Positions 1 through 13,300 of a stretch of DNA of 64,000 nt are shown piece after piece. Position numbers and translations under genes: made by a program. How positions within the stretch are numbered: position 1 is the first letter of the stretch; each line of letters starts with the position of its first letter. A model generated the notes under the pieces. It was not told the origin of the DNA. It saw only the letters and a program-made list of their open reading frames with translations, and did no database searches. The stretch comes from Jacaranda mimosifolia (lineage: Eukaryota; Streptophyta; Magnoliopsida; Lamiales; Bignoniaceae): positions 10,616,501-10,680,500 of the forward strand of contig CM032133.1 of assembly GCA_018894105.1 (NCBI GenBank), written 5' to 3'.

Positions 1-1318
1 ATTATCTATTTGTTAATTGACTACAGATTAGTATTTTTATGAGTTATGAATGAACTTTTGAATTGTGAAATTAGATTTTTTTTTTTTGACATTATTTATA
101 TATCCATATGTTTTTTGTCATCTAAACCATGTTTTTTGAAATTTTTGCACTATATATATTTATATATATTGTTTAAATTGTCGCCTCATTCACCTTTTGT
201 CAATGGGCCTCTCGCCCGCTTCTCGCCTCTTGCCTCTCGCTTTCACCTTTAATAAACAACACTATATATAGAACTTTCCCTTCTCTCATATTTTTCAAAA
301 TAATATTATATAGATAGGCGTCTTTTGTTCTATTTTCTTCTATAGCTGAATGAATCCTTTTATCATCTTCACTGTTCTATACAATTTAGGAATAGTATAA
401 GAGCAATGTGTTTCGTTTATAAGACAAGAGAAACATACACATGCACAGGCAGAGAGGGAGAGGTAGAGAAAGGGGCCAAAGTCTCATATTCTTGAAAATC
501 TAAAATCTTAGGCTGAAGCTCTGCATACAGGCTGCTTCAGTTTATTTTCTCCAACCCTCCTTATTTTATTGAACATGGGACTTGAGTTAGAGTAACAAAG
601 AGGCCTTCATTTATATATGGACAAAAAAGGTAACCAGTAAAGTTTCCAAAATCTATCTATGCTATTATAAAAGAGAAGACACTATTGTATCTAATATGAT
701 GGTTATTTTTTATTAATTACATAAAATGTCCTTTACTTTTTCTGACAAATGAAAAAATCAATTCAATTTGTAGGACAAAATGAAGATATCACTGTAAAAA
801 ATCAATTTGGATACCAATCTATCACTCTTCCAAATTTATTCTCTAAAATATTTTTGACAAATGATTCAATAAGGCTATAATTGTAATTTTATTACAAGCC
901 ACTAACCCATCATATGAAAAGACTTTCCCTCATCTATCACACTATTGAACAACTGAAATCACTTAAAACTATCATTTACATTTGAAACAACAAAACTTCT
1001 TTGGCATTGTAGTGCAAAAAGTAAGTCTTGCCACCTCCAATTCCCTTTTACTTTTTTTCTTTTGTATTTCTTTTTGTGTTTGCAATTACTTTTATATAAT
1101 TCTTTTTTGCCAAAAAGAATATTTTTCCTCATTTTGTCAGATTGAACTCTTATTAAGGATAATCATCCAATCAAAGTCCATATCTTGAGACAATAATAAA
1201 AGAAGCCAAAATCGACTATATATTCAATTTATATATATGAGGAAAGGTAATGTATTATTCCAATTTTTTTTTTTTATGCCAGTGAATACCACGTGCAACT
1301 AGTACTAGTATTCAAAAC
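1..1318. other. AT-rich intergenic DNA, no gene seen
   Basis: No open frame here resembles a known protein and no RNA gene is recognisable. The DNA is AT-rich with homopolymer T runs. The short open frames are low-complexity, Phe- and Leu-rich translations of T-rich DNA. Confidence 0.6.
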
Positions 1319-1334
1319 ACAAAATAACTACAAC

Positions 1335-2515
1335 AACCTCTCCTAAAATTTTGGATAAACATAGAAACTTCCTCTATAATTTGAAAAATTATATTACCTT
1401 CCCCGCTATCAATGGCCCTTTAAAAACCCTAGAAGAAAGGGTAGATAACTAAAATTGCCCTTAATAATTTGAAAAGTTTAAAATTTAAAAAAAAACCCCA
1501 AAAATATAAAAAAACTAAAAGGTCCATCAACCAAAATGCCCTAAAAAAAAAAGAAAAAAAGAAAAAAATAAAACTTTTTAGATATTTATATATATACTCA
1601 TACCTTATATATATCATACATGTATACATACACATTATAAATACATATACATATACATAACATCATATATATAACATCACATAGATATGTAATATTTTTA
1701 GCATTTAATTATATTACTTTAGATATGTTTATTATTTAATATTGGTCAACACGTATTTCAAAGTTATTGAATTATGACGTTTAAGTTAATAGATTTTTAT
1801 TTTTTTATTTTTAATTAATAAATAAATTGAATTTAATATGATTAGATTAAATTAGATATATTTATTATTTTAATATTACCTAGAGTTAGGGATAAAAAAT
1901 TAGTTGATATTCATGTGATTTTATTAATATTCACATATATGTAAATTTATTTTTATAATTTAAATTGTTAAAACTATACTAATTTAAGAAATAATAATAT
2001 TTTTTTTTCTAAAAATGTTTTTAAATCACTGTAAATTTGTATTTAAGTGAATAATTTTTAAAATATTTAAAAGCACCCATGTTGTGTACATCAAACAATA
2101 TCAAATTTTTAAACATTTATTTTAAAAAAATTAATTAGTTAATCAGTCAAATAATTTAATTAATTAAAAATTAATTATTAAATTCATATTTCTGACCACA
2201 ACATTAAGCATTATTTTAATTTGTTACATTAATCCTCTTATTATAGCTATTTTAATACAAAATAAACCTACACTTGCATGGAACATAAAAAAAATAGTGC
2301 AAGGGCATTTTAGTCCAACAAAAAGGTGAACACCCTATTATAGTTAACTGAAGGGTAAAATTGAGTTCTCAAAAAAATTCAACGATAACTCATTAATTTA
2401 ACTAACAATAAGATCTATTTGTTAGACGGCAACATACGACGAGAGGTAAATATAATTTCCCAAACCATAGAGGAAGTATCCGTAATTACCCCAAAACTCA
2501 AAAGAAATTGTAGCA
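1335..2515. mobile_element. Probable non-autonomous DNA transposon with diverged long terminal inverted repeats
   Basis: The left end (about 1335-1410) and the inverse complement of the right end (about 2435-2515) share ACTTCCTCTAT, then a TTTG/GAAATTATAT-like block and CCT, in the same order over about 75 bp. The interior is very AT-rich and has no coding capacity. Phrases such as AGGGCATTTTAGTC near the ends are common in long-TIR plant MITEs. I could not define exact ends or a target-site duplication, so the class (Mutator-like?) is inference. The coordinates are approximate. Confidence 0.4.
1576..1680. repeat. AT/ATAC-type low-complexity tract
   Basis: The tract consists of interrupted TATA, ATAC and CATATA units. 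It is simple sequence inside the AT-rich element around it. Confidence 0.65.
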
Positions 2516-4279
2516 TGTCCCTCCAAAAAATTACAAAAAACCCTCATATTTTGAAATAGCCAAAACTCACACGCTCCACTTGTTAATTGTTTCGGAGATT
2601 TTGATAGGTCATGGATAACATTTGACGTGTTTTTTGGTTGTTTAAGGTTAAATGCTAATGATAATCTGCAATTATCATGAAAGTAAAACTTGCTAGTTTT
2701 ATGTCGTGCTGAAAACTAAACACCTTTTTTGCTACTTTGTTAGCTCAAGTGGCTGGTAACAACACCTTGTTCTCGATTATTTTACCTCTTCCCTTCTATC
2801 AAGATTTTTATTGCCAAGATTAAATATTTTACTCCGCTTAAATAGTGTTCATCCCTACTGAATGATCCATTTTTATGGTTCTTTTGCAGTTCAGCTCTAC
2901 CTTTTAGGCATCCCATACACGTAGTGATTGGTCAATCAATTGTGCTCAAGAAAAATCCACAACCTACTGTGGACAAATGTTAAAATGCTACAAGTATGCT
3001 ACAAATCCTCCTATGAATCATCAATCATTCATGTAGTGATGATGGGAATAAATGGCAACAATTATAAGAGTGGAGAGGAGGAGCCGTTGGAAAAACTTTT
3101 CGGTTTGTTGAAGATCTCTGTTTGAAAGGCATAAAGCGAGGATTTGCTAATTGCTATACCGACCTACATACAGCTGAGAATTCACAGCTTGTATTGTATT
3201 ATGTCTATGGGTAATGGCCAATGGGTCCCTGATGTTTATTTGTATTGCATCTGTTGTGTGTTCCTTGGTGCAAAGATCCATAAATTCAGGGTAGTTTACA
3301 ACACAAAACATGTGCATTGGGTTGCGCACTCAAGATTAGTTTGAAAATAATTCTGCACTACTTTACCCATCATAATAAGATTCGCTCATCAAAAGAAATC
3401 GTTATTGATTTAGGAATATATCAACAATCATGTACGTATTGTGTACTTGGAACAGAGACTTGAGTCTGTTGAGAAAGCGTTTGTTCACCATCCATTCTTT
3501 CTGGCTGAAAATTGAAAACAATCATAGTTTATATCAACACATAAAAAACACGTCTAGATTGGCAAGTCATCTACTTATAAGCACCATGCAAGGTTTTCTC
3601 TTCTCTGACACATAAGTGTCGTAGGATCCTGGAGAGTTCAGCCACAGGCACAACAATCAATATTGGGGATAATAATTTATTTATCCACTCCCAAACGCAC
3701 ACTTGGTTGCATTTAAGTGAAAGAATTTGATTTTTGTTGAGCTTAGGCAGAGAATCTGAAGTTAAGGAAGGATTTTAATTGACTTCATAGCATGCAGACT
3801 TAAAAATTTTACCGTAATGATGTCAATAAATAATTTAACACAAGGCCTCAAGAAATTTGAAATTCATTATAATACAAAACCTTGCAAACAAGCTCAATGA
3901 ATTATGAATTTTAATTAATTCATTCCATATATTCCTCATAAAGCCAAATCTGAGCTGGAACAACCAAAGAAAATGTTCCAAAAGAAAGCATTCTGAAATG
4001 AGAAACAGCCAAAAAACAAAAAAATTAAATATGAAAAATTGAAGCATATGATATCATTTGACCTGCACAATCACCATACCAGGGCAATGTAATGTACAAA
4101 GAGCCGCAAATTATAATTTTTCAGTGATAGGTTGCTGCCGTGCTCAGAACATCCCAACAGGTGTATGTATCTGAACTTGAAAAAGGCAGGCAACAGGTAT
4201 AAACATAGAATACACACAATTAAAGCAAAAACAAGAACATGCACAAAACTTCAATTCTACATATGGTGATAATAGTCCT
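2516..4279. other. Intergenic DNA and PP7 3' flank
   Basis: Nothing recognisable as coding. The part nearest 4279 should contain the 3' untranslated region of the minus-strand PP7 gene. A minus-strand AATAAA (plus TTTATT) lies near 3677-3683, about 600 bases past the stop, which is far for a poly(A) signal. The true transcript end cannot be placed from sequence alone. Confidence 0.5.
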
Positions 4280-4381
4280 TCAGGCAGCAGGATGCTGCAC
4301 TCCAGAATCTGGTACCATTGATACCAGGTCCAATTCTTCATCAGAATCAATGACATCTTCAAAATCATAATAAGGACTTAC
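4280..4381 (-). CDS. PP7: PP7 exon 5 (residues 442-474 and stop)
   Basis: Thirty-three codons plus TGA follow a GGCAG acceptor. The exon starts VSPYYDFEDVIDSDEELD, matching the conserved PYYDFEDVIDSD tail of plant PP7, then diverges to a short end at 4280. Confidence 0.9.
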   Translation of the reverse strand, partial: VSPYYDFEDVIDSDEELDLVSMVPDSGVQHPAA

Positions 4382-7300
4382 CTGCCAATTATTAAACCAA
4401 ATTTTGGGACATGGACACAATCATATGAAATAGGTACTTATTATTACTTCAACAACAGTATGCACGTATATCTCCGACTATTGTATGCAAAAGATAAACA
4501 CTGATAGTCTATTTCAACAGCCAAACAGATCAAAATTCACAACAGGAAAGGGTTTTTTATTTTCCCATTTATATTTGCTTCTAGTAGATTGTCCTGTATC
4601 TTCATTTTCTTGAAATAATGTTTCTCTGGATTAGTAGGAAAGTTACCTTAGGTCTTGGAGTAACAGCTTCAAAGCTATGGAAAATAGGTGTATCAAAATG
4701 TGGGGGTTCCAAGACAATATATGCTCCTTTGTTTCTGTATCTGTCTTCTGTTGCCTGTGAAGTAGACAGAAAAAATGAAGAAATATCAGTTTTTAATTCA
4801 TTTATCTCAATAAGAGACAACACAATAGATTCAAAGAGCTCAAGTACCATGAATATGGAGTGTATATATACACAAGGACGTTACAAATTCTTAGTTTAAA
4901 GGTTGGGTGACTCCTCACTGTCTACCCTTCTTATGCAGGCCTCATATATGTTCTGCTGGCTCCTTACAGAAGGAGCTTTACCCCATGAGTCAATTTTAGG
5001 AGTATCTACATTCTTAAACTTATTTTCTATTTCCTCCGGATGCAGGCTTTTCCCCCACCAAATTTAGTGTAGGTATTCATCCAAAAGATAATCCTATCTA
5101 AGGTAGCAATAAAAAGGAAACAAGGCAAACAAGTGATATTTTGAGCATTCTTCCTACTTGTTTCTAACTCTTGATGCACATATGCTTAGAAATGTCAATG
5201 CATGCAAGTCCACAACTGTAATCAAATTAAACAATTGAATTCAACTATAGTAAGACATATCAATTACAGAGTTTATATTACAGAGAGATCTGATCGTGCA
5301 AAACTTCTAAATTGAAGGTTTTATATGTGACATTCAAAGGTGCATGTGATGAAGGAAGTCCAAACTATTAGGAAAAGTCTTAGGTTTAAAAGAAAAAAAT
5401 AGAGAGAGTAATTGCACAAGGCATCAAGTGCAAAGAGCATGAAACTTACCTGAAATTGTGGGTAATCTGGGGCACTGAATAATGTGATGAGCTTCCCGGA
5501 TTCCACAATATGATCTATAGTATAACCTACATCGATTCCTCCAAGATCCGGTCGCTTATCCCTTGCATCAGGACCTTCATGTGACCTGATAATTAACTGC
5601 AATTGCAGGGAATGAATCTTACATGGTCATATCAACTTCACCATCATTCTGAGCATGCAAGTACACACAAAAGAAGCAACACAAGATATAAACAAATCAA
5701 ATCACATATTCAACATTTCCCACAAACAAATTGAGGCCAGTGAAGAAAGCTCTGAAAAAATCAAATAAAGGGATATTTGATACCTAAGTGGAAGATTTTA
5801 CATGTCATTTTATAGTTGTTATCAACCTTGAACCAACTCCAACTATAGCTTGCAGTAGCATTAAACCTTACTTGTCTGGCTATTTTTTAGTTCGAGCAGC
5901 GTTGCATTTCGATAAAATCCTGAAAGATTCCAACATTCTATAATGATTGGTTTTCTCTATTTAGAAGTCAGGCCATATCTGCTAAGAGGGTGTTTGGCTA
6001 AACTTAATTAAAAGATCTTAACCTCTTACATCTTATAAGATGTTTCTGGAGCTTATAAATTATTATATCTTATTTTAAAATAAGCTCTACAAGTGTGTGG
6101 ATAAAATGAGTTCTTGGAACTTATAAGATGTTAGGAATGACAAATTTATAAATAATATGGTTAAAATTAAAGAAGTTTATTAAGATTTTAAAAATAAATT
6201 AGGAACTCTATTTTTTTTAAATAATTTATAAAACCCTAACATCTCATTTTGGGAACTTATAAGCTCTTTTTTAAAAAAATTTACCACACTTTATGACGTC
6301 TTAGAAACACTTACATATCTTATAAAATGTTTACAAGAGTTTATAAGGTTACCAAAACACCCTCTAAATGCGACGTCATTAGTGATGAGGAAAGTAATTC
6401 ATTTACTTCCCTTTTGAGAATTTTAGTGGGTGTTGGCAACTGCTGAAAATCAGCAGTTTTAGCTTTTGGCTCTAAAAGAACATATGCATTGTTTGCACAC
6501 GGTATTTCTGCTTATGTAGCCACATTGATATACAACACACACATACAACCCATGTGGCAGCGCCACCTTCAGGACTGCCGCCCTGCCATCACCTCACCAC
6601 CAAAATCAGATCACTAGTTCCCTCCCCAAACTTGAGCCTCCCTTCTCAAAGGGATTTTATTCGTATTCTTTTCTTTTTCTTTTTTTTTTTTTCCCGTTGG
6701 GTACCCGCCGGGGGGGGGGGGGAGGAGGTGAGTGTTATGCTGGGGTGAAAGGGGGGATGGAGGAAGTTGGAATGGGAAGCCATGGAATGGTTTGGGATGG
6801 GGAGCCATTAGAGAGGATGGAGCAAGGGCTGGAGAGCGGTTGGGTGGTGCACCATTCTGGACTGGGGGGAAGTGCTAGTGAGCTTGGGTGTACAGTGGTT
6901 GGGGGTGAGGTTGAAAAGATCGATGGTGCCATCTTTAAGCCCATGTTTATGGTAACCACCTAACCTATGAAGCTTACTCCGTTCACGAGATCGTGCAACC
7001 AAACCAACCATTATAAGATGCCGTGGGATCCTAACAATATGCCTAAATTTCTTTTCTCCTCCAATTTCATTCTTCAAATTTTCAGCTTCTTCAATCTTTG
7101 CTCCTCATTTGAAACATCATCTTTTGTTTCCCAACAATTTAAATCATCAAGTTCGACGCATCCCTTAACAGACCAGTGCTAATCCTCCTAAAACCCCACA
7201 TATTTCAAAAACCATGCTCCCAGTTATTGCCTAGAATACCAGGGAAAATTAAAAAAATTGTTCGCCTTTTTCTACCACTGCTAAGTTATCTCCATCCAAA

Positions 7301-10300
7301 AAATCACTACGTGTAGATATCCCCAAGATTGTACTACACTGCATGAGTGAGATCTATCATGTCTATGAATTGAGCGACAACCTTCAGCCGCAAGACTTAA
7401 GTGGATGCAACACAACTCCTCTTTGGAGCTTCAAACAATGAGTAGTAACTGCATAACACATTTTGAGAGACTAGTTCATTCTTGAGCTCAAGCAAAAATT
7501 AAATCATGACAAATTCCATGAACACAGGACGATAGCGCCTCAAGCTTGTCCTAGAACTGATCCTAAACCATATAGGATGGCTCAGAATAAGGTTCAGAAT
7601 AACGGTACTTCATTTCAGGTAACAGAGCATACCTCATTCCTTTGCTATCTCATTCTCAGTGTTCTGTTGTGCTATGTGATGCACGTAAGGTTATAAATCT
7701 TATGATTTGTAAACCATGGTCATATAACTTTCTTATCCTAATGTCATGAATTATGGTGGAAAAAACATGTCAATCTTGTTTAACATGGAACAAATTGTTT
7801 TGAAGCCTATGTTAACCAACATATGGAAAAGAATTAGAATAATGATTCCTCAATAACATTGTGGAATGTCACAAGCAGAACATTTCAACACTCACCATAC
7901 AGATTATGACAGTTTCTCACTTTAAAATGGCTATAAAGAGAAAAAGATAAGATTATCAAAGGGTTTATTCTATAGAAACTCAAAAGGAACAAGAATCTGT
8001 CCTTGGTTTGAAAGGAACTGTGTGTGCTAACCCAGGTCATGGCCCGTAACTGAATGCAATGGCTGCAAAATTTTTGATCATATTCCAAAGTTAAGTCAAA
8101 CAGTAGGAAAGTTCAAAATGATCCTGTTCAGAATGATGCTGTATCAGCAATTTCGGCACATTCTTTGTGGTCACATTTTAGTCACAACTGCACTGAGATG
8201 AAATTTGTGTTGACACTTTATTGAAGCCAAGACAGGCTGCTTGACAATTCAATATTTCAAAATATATATTTGCTTCTTTCTTTGTATAATTGCACTTGAA
8301 TCCTTCAAATTTAAAAATACTTGTCATCAGACCCATTACACAATCAGTGAACAACTATGGCATTAACCCTAGCATTCACACTAGAATCAGATAACTAAGT
8401 GTATACATGATATAGAAAAGTGTTCATTAAAATTGGATTATAATGTAGGGTTTACATTTAGCAATTCTGAAGAAATCATACAACTTGAAGGAATCCTGAA
8501 GGAATCAGGCTTTTTTTTTTTTTTTTCTCCTTTCTAATTTAGGGTCAAGTGATGCCGATCATCTTTAAGCCATTACCATTAGTGGGTAATGCATTCAGTT
8601 TCAAATAGGAATTAAGAGCCTTATTTTTAAAGCATTGCAGTTGTCATAAATGACTGGATTGGACACATTTGACAATAGACCTTTGGAGATGAAGCTGTTT
8701 TTGGTTCTTAATTGAAATCAAATCCCAAATGAGATCTCCTGAGAACCTTCGGGTGATGCATAACTTTCCTCTTCTTCATTTCTCCCTAGAAAACATATTA
8801 TTTTATCTTCCAGCAACTTAAATTCATCAAGTTCAAGTTTCAGAAACAGCGGTCCCAGCTATTGCTCAGCAAAATATCAAAACAGTTGCTTTTTTTTTCC
8901 TTTTTTCAACTCTTGGATATCTAAGTTTAACCCATACAACATTCACCAAAGGAAGATAGCCCCAAGATTTCCTACATCACAAATAATCGTTTCACCAAGG
9001 CCTTACTTGAACTATAAATATGCTTCAGCTCTACAAGCATTCCCAGGCGAGTCGACAATAGCTAAATGCCTCCCATTGTGGAGAGAAAAAAAGCTATATT
9101 CTTTGACATAAAAGTTTATTGGAGCTAGGTTGAAATGAATAAGGGGACAGAGGGAAATGGAATTGCAGACTCCCAAAGCACGCATATGCAAATACTCCAA
9201 AATTGTATTTTAATTTCAAAAAGGGAAGTCTCTGAAATTCTATTCCAAAAACCATCTTACTTTCTATCCCTTCCCTTCTCAATCCCTTCAGCCCCACCCC
9301 TCAAACAAAAAAAGAACGAAAAAGGTCTAACAAAGAAAAGATTAGGCAGGAAGGAGATTCCTAATAACATTTTCTACAAGAACTACCAATGAGACAACAG
9401 TTTGAAGAGTAATACCAAGTTGGCAAAGAGCCAGAGAAGATGAAAGTATACAAAGTATAGAAGAAAGACCATGTTAATTAGTATTAACAGGTAAAACTCC
9501 GACCCATTTTCATTTTAAACTGTTTCCAAAATTGTATCATAAATGAAGATATTAGGGTATCTTCTTTCTTATTCCAACAGCATATATTAGATGTGGTAAT
9601 AATTTCCTCATGAGAAAAGCTTGCATATGTCAACCTTTTTCACTAAGTATGAAAAGGTAAAGGATCTAAACACAGAGTTGCCCTGCAAAAAGCAATTTGA
9701 TGTGGACTGGCCTACAAGAAATAGATTTTCTATGAAGACTGATAAAATTGGATACCTTTAAATTGAACTTCTTCAAAAATTCTTCAGTACAATCTGGACC
9801 CCACAAGAGACCAATGCCCCTCTCCGTGTTTGGCGAAAGACCAGGGCTCATTGATGGATCTGACCATAGGACATCACCAGGAATCAAGTTTGGACCTTCC
9901 CAGGGAGGATCAAGCACAGATCTTCTAGCTTTTGCCAACTCTTCCAAGGAACCAAGAGTTAAGGAATTCACCTCAGGATTATGAACAACCTTCCGATTCT
10001 TCTTCTTAGACCTTTTTGATGGGGTGACAACAGTCCCACGAAAAAGTCCCCCATGGGCAGTGTAAACTTTCCCAGCTATGATGGAAGCAAGGGGAAGTCC
10101 TTCAAAACAACCTAAACACTTTCTGTAGACATGCTTTCCACTATCCCCATATTTCGCTGATACTTCCTTCTCAAATCCATATACAGAAGTGCAATACTTT
10201 GACTCATGATTTCCACGAAGCAAATACACCCTGTGAGGCATAAGAACCTACAAAATATATTAGCACCATTATAATCTCAACTTAAACTAATAGAACATGT

Positions 10301-13300
10301 GCTGTATGTAGCTGAACTTTTTGTATGAAATTGATTGCTTGATGTTACCAAGAATTCTAGCATGATAAGCAAGCTACTGTTAGACAAAACAGAAAGTTCA
10401 GTACATGAGACAAGTAAACAAGCAGAAACATCTATTGGCCTTTATCAAACAATCTCTCTTAGCAGAAACAGAATGGATGAAAGATATTGGAATATTACTT
10501 CCTGGTCCAACTCTAATAGAAGATCAAAATTTCATACTTCATAACATATGCATTGAAACACTGCTCATCACAAGGGAAAAAATATTCTAATCATCCGATT
10601 CATTAAATTCCTATTCCAATTGGGCACTTAAAACTTAAAATAGAAACCACAGAAATATATTCTAACATATCTTATCTACACAATGGCAAAAAGATTCCCC
10701 CCCCCCCCCCCCAAAAAAAAAAGGGAAAAAACCTAGTTACGTCACATTAGAAAATCCAATACATGCTGAGAACATAGAGCGTTCCTAATGTAGGACAACT
10801 GTGGCATCCGAGGTACTGCTAAAGGGAGATTGGGCGTGATAATAGCAGCAAAAACACAACTACAAGAGAGTCAAGGGAAAGGAAGTGGGCAAAAGGCATA
10901 AAGAAGGGAGAGAGAAGAGAAGCTTTGAAGAGTAAAGTATTTGGCCAAAAAAAATCCATAATTAACAAATTTTCTGCAAAAAAGAGATTCCACAAATATT
11001 TCACGTGTCAAAGACATCCAACTAGAAACAGGATTAAGTCTATAAATTGGACCATCCTAACAACTGATGGCTCCAAACTAAAATGAAATAACAATATCTA
11101 TTGCTTCAAGTTGGCACTTCTAAGATCTACATATAAGCTGTTCCCACTTATGGCATTCTCTATAAGACATCTAAACATAAAAAGGTTGTCAAACACAGAT
11201 TTGAAAAGATATTTAGGAACTAGAACTTATGTTTGTTTACATTCTCCCAAGATAATCTCCAACTTCCCACACACTTGAAAACAAGCCTGCACATTCTTCC
11301 AACTATCAAAGTAACATATCCTTTCCCCAAAACATCTCTTCCCAAAAACATATACAAATATATACATATATATATATATATATGTATGTATGTATGCCAC
11401 ACATGTATAGATACCAATCATTACAACTATACATTTATAAAGAATTAATATAAAAAATTAAATTTCACCCCACTAATCCAACGAAAACTTGACTTGTTCA
11501 TATTAAAAATTCTCTCTCCCGAAATATTCCATAACATAATATTTCCTACCAAAATATTCTCCAAAACCCCAAAACAAAACCAAACAAACATCACATTCCC
11601 CAAATCCACTACAAAAAATCCAGTCTCCTAAAACAAATCCCATAAAATGACCACGGAACAAATAAACCCACCCAAAGCTTAAGGCTAAAGAAAGAGAGAA
11701 AACAGGGGGCAATGCGAGGAGACAATAATAATCCACTGCTTTGGGACTTAATAATGAATTGTGGGGAAAGGAATTATTCACAAAGAAGAGTAGGCAACAA
11801 AGAAAAAGATAAAATCATACTATGAACTCCAAAGGACAAGTTAGTCCACTTAGCATAGAAACTAAGGAAACTAGCTAATTGAACACTAAACCATCTAGGA
11901 CTAGCAGAAACATAAGCAGGCATGCATAGCTATGAATAGTTCCAGAACAATCTGCAAATTATCAGGTTTCAAAAAGCTCTCTGGCCATCCCCAACACGAA
12001 ATAGGTATAATCATCAAATAAACTGAACTAACTACTAAAATGCTATATTAAGACATCATCTTTGACCTAAGAAAATCAAACAGTGAAGGAAATAAGAAAA
12101 TATTGGGTTGCCAAAGGAATTCATCTCTTGCATCACTATCCAATTGAGGAAAGAACACTCGACTACTCCCAAGGGAACATTTGAATGCACGAAATCTAAT
12201 ACTCTCTTCCATCCTCCTGCATAGATCTCCAAAAAGAATATGATGAAAATATCCAATGCAAACCAAACACCCAAGGGAACCTTCCATCCAGTCAATCCTT
12301 TAGCACGTGCCGCAAATGATACAAACTATAACTAAACAAAAGAACATTTTTCCCATTTAGAAAAGGTTCAGTTAAAATCTTGTTTTTTACCAGGCAATAT
12401 AATTATTGATCAGTGAAGAAAGCATAGAAATCTTCCTCAAATAGGAAAGTCCAGCACGAAAGAGTGTTCCCAAATGTTCCAGATTAAATGCTCCAATCAT
12501 GTCACAGATCGTATTGAGAAACCTCCAATATAAAAGAATAATAGAAGCAAAAAATTATTAAACTATCAAGCTCTATTATGCAGTCAATATCAGGTAGCAT
12601 AAGATAAAATGATACCATGCTAAGATTCCAAATCCCAGCATTACCAACTCTTATAGAGTTCACACTTCTCGTGCTCCATGGGGTTCCATAATAGATTTTA
12701 TCTCCAAAATGAAGAATGCAGATGGGAAAACCAAGGAGTAGCAGGCCAAATTTGTAACTCAAATTCGCATTTTACCATTTTGCTTTTTTACTTGAACAAG
12801 TAGGGTAAGCAAGTAATCCAGGTAGGTAAATTTCAGGCTCAAAAAAACTTCCGTTTGTTAGACTTGGTTTATGAGAATGAGACAAAGTAAACCTAGTCAT
12901 TAAGCATCAATCCAGCATTAAGTGGGGGTAGGTTTTGAGTCTCATGGGAGGGTCTAGGGGAGAAAAAATGCTACTCCTCTTGTACCTTAGAGAGACTGAA
13001 ATGGGAAAGATGCACTTGTTTCAAATTTAAAATGTTGAACCTTCAAAATCATCAATCAATATATCATGAAAGAAAAAATCATAATTGCTGCATCCCACAT
13101 TCTTTTTGCCAAATATTTCAATGCAGAAACCAAATAATGTTGATGTTAAAAAAAGAACACGTCAGAGAGTCCTTGGAAGCACAACCTAATTATCAATGTG
13201 AATGCAAGAGAAATTGGTCATTTCAACTGCATTAATTAAAAACAACGGCTCTCCCCAATTTTCATACTTCATGCAAATTTTCGCCACATATCAACAATAA

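Larger units (their letters stand above)
5597..9755 (-). other. PP7 intron 2 (4159 bases)
   Basis: This is the largest intron, donor GTATC and acceptor TTGCAG. It contains a MITE (5986-6364), a perfect short hairpin (6438-6458), a purine- and G-rich block (6676-6960) and two diverged copies of one segment (about 6965-7350 and 8690-8990). No open frame in it looks like a real gene. Confidence 0.85.

Noticed and set aside
6697..7077. Plus (88 codons) and minus (74 and 89 codons) open frames in intron 2
   Set aside because: They result from strand-biased purine-rich DNA. No domain is recognisable and both strands are open at once.
11503..11781. 92-codon minus-strand frame in PP7 intron 1
   Set aside because: It is hydrophobic low-complexity text from CT-rich DNA, lies in the intron and has no family resemblance. 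A small intronic exon is not supported because exons 1 and 2 join in phase with no protein gap.
12048..12295. Pair of overlapping 79-codon minus-strand frames in PP7 intron 1
   Set aside because: They are two frames of the same DNA with no conserved motif, so chance open frames.
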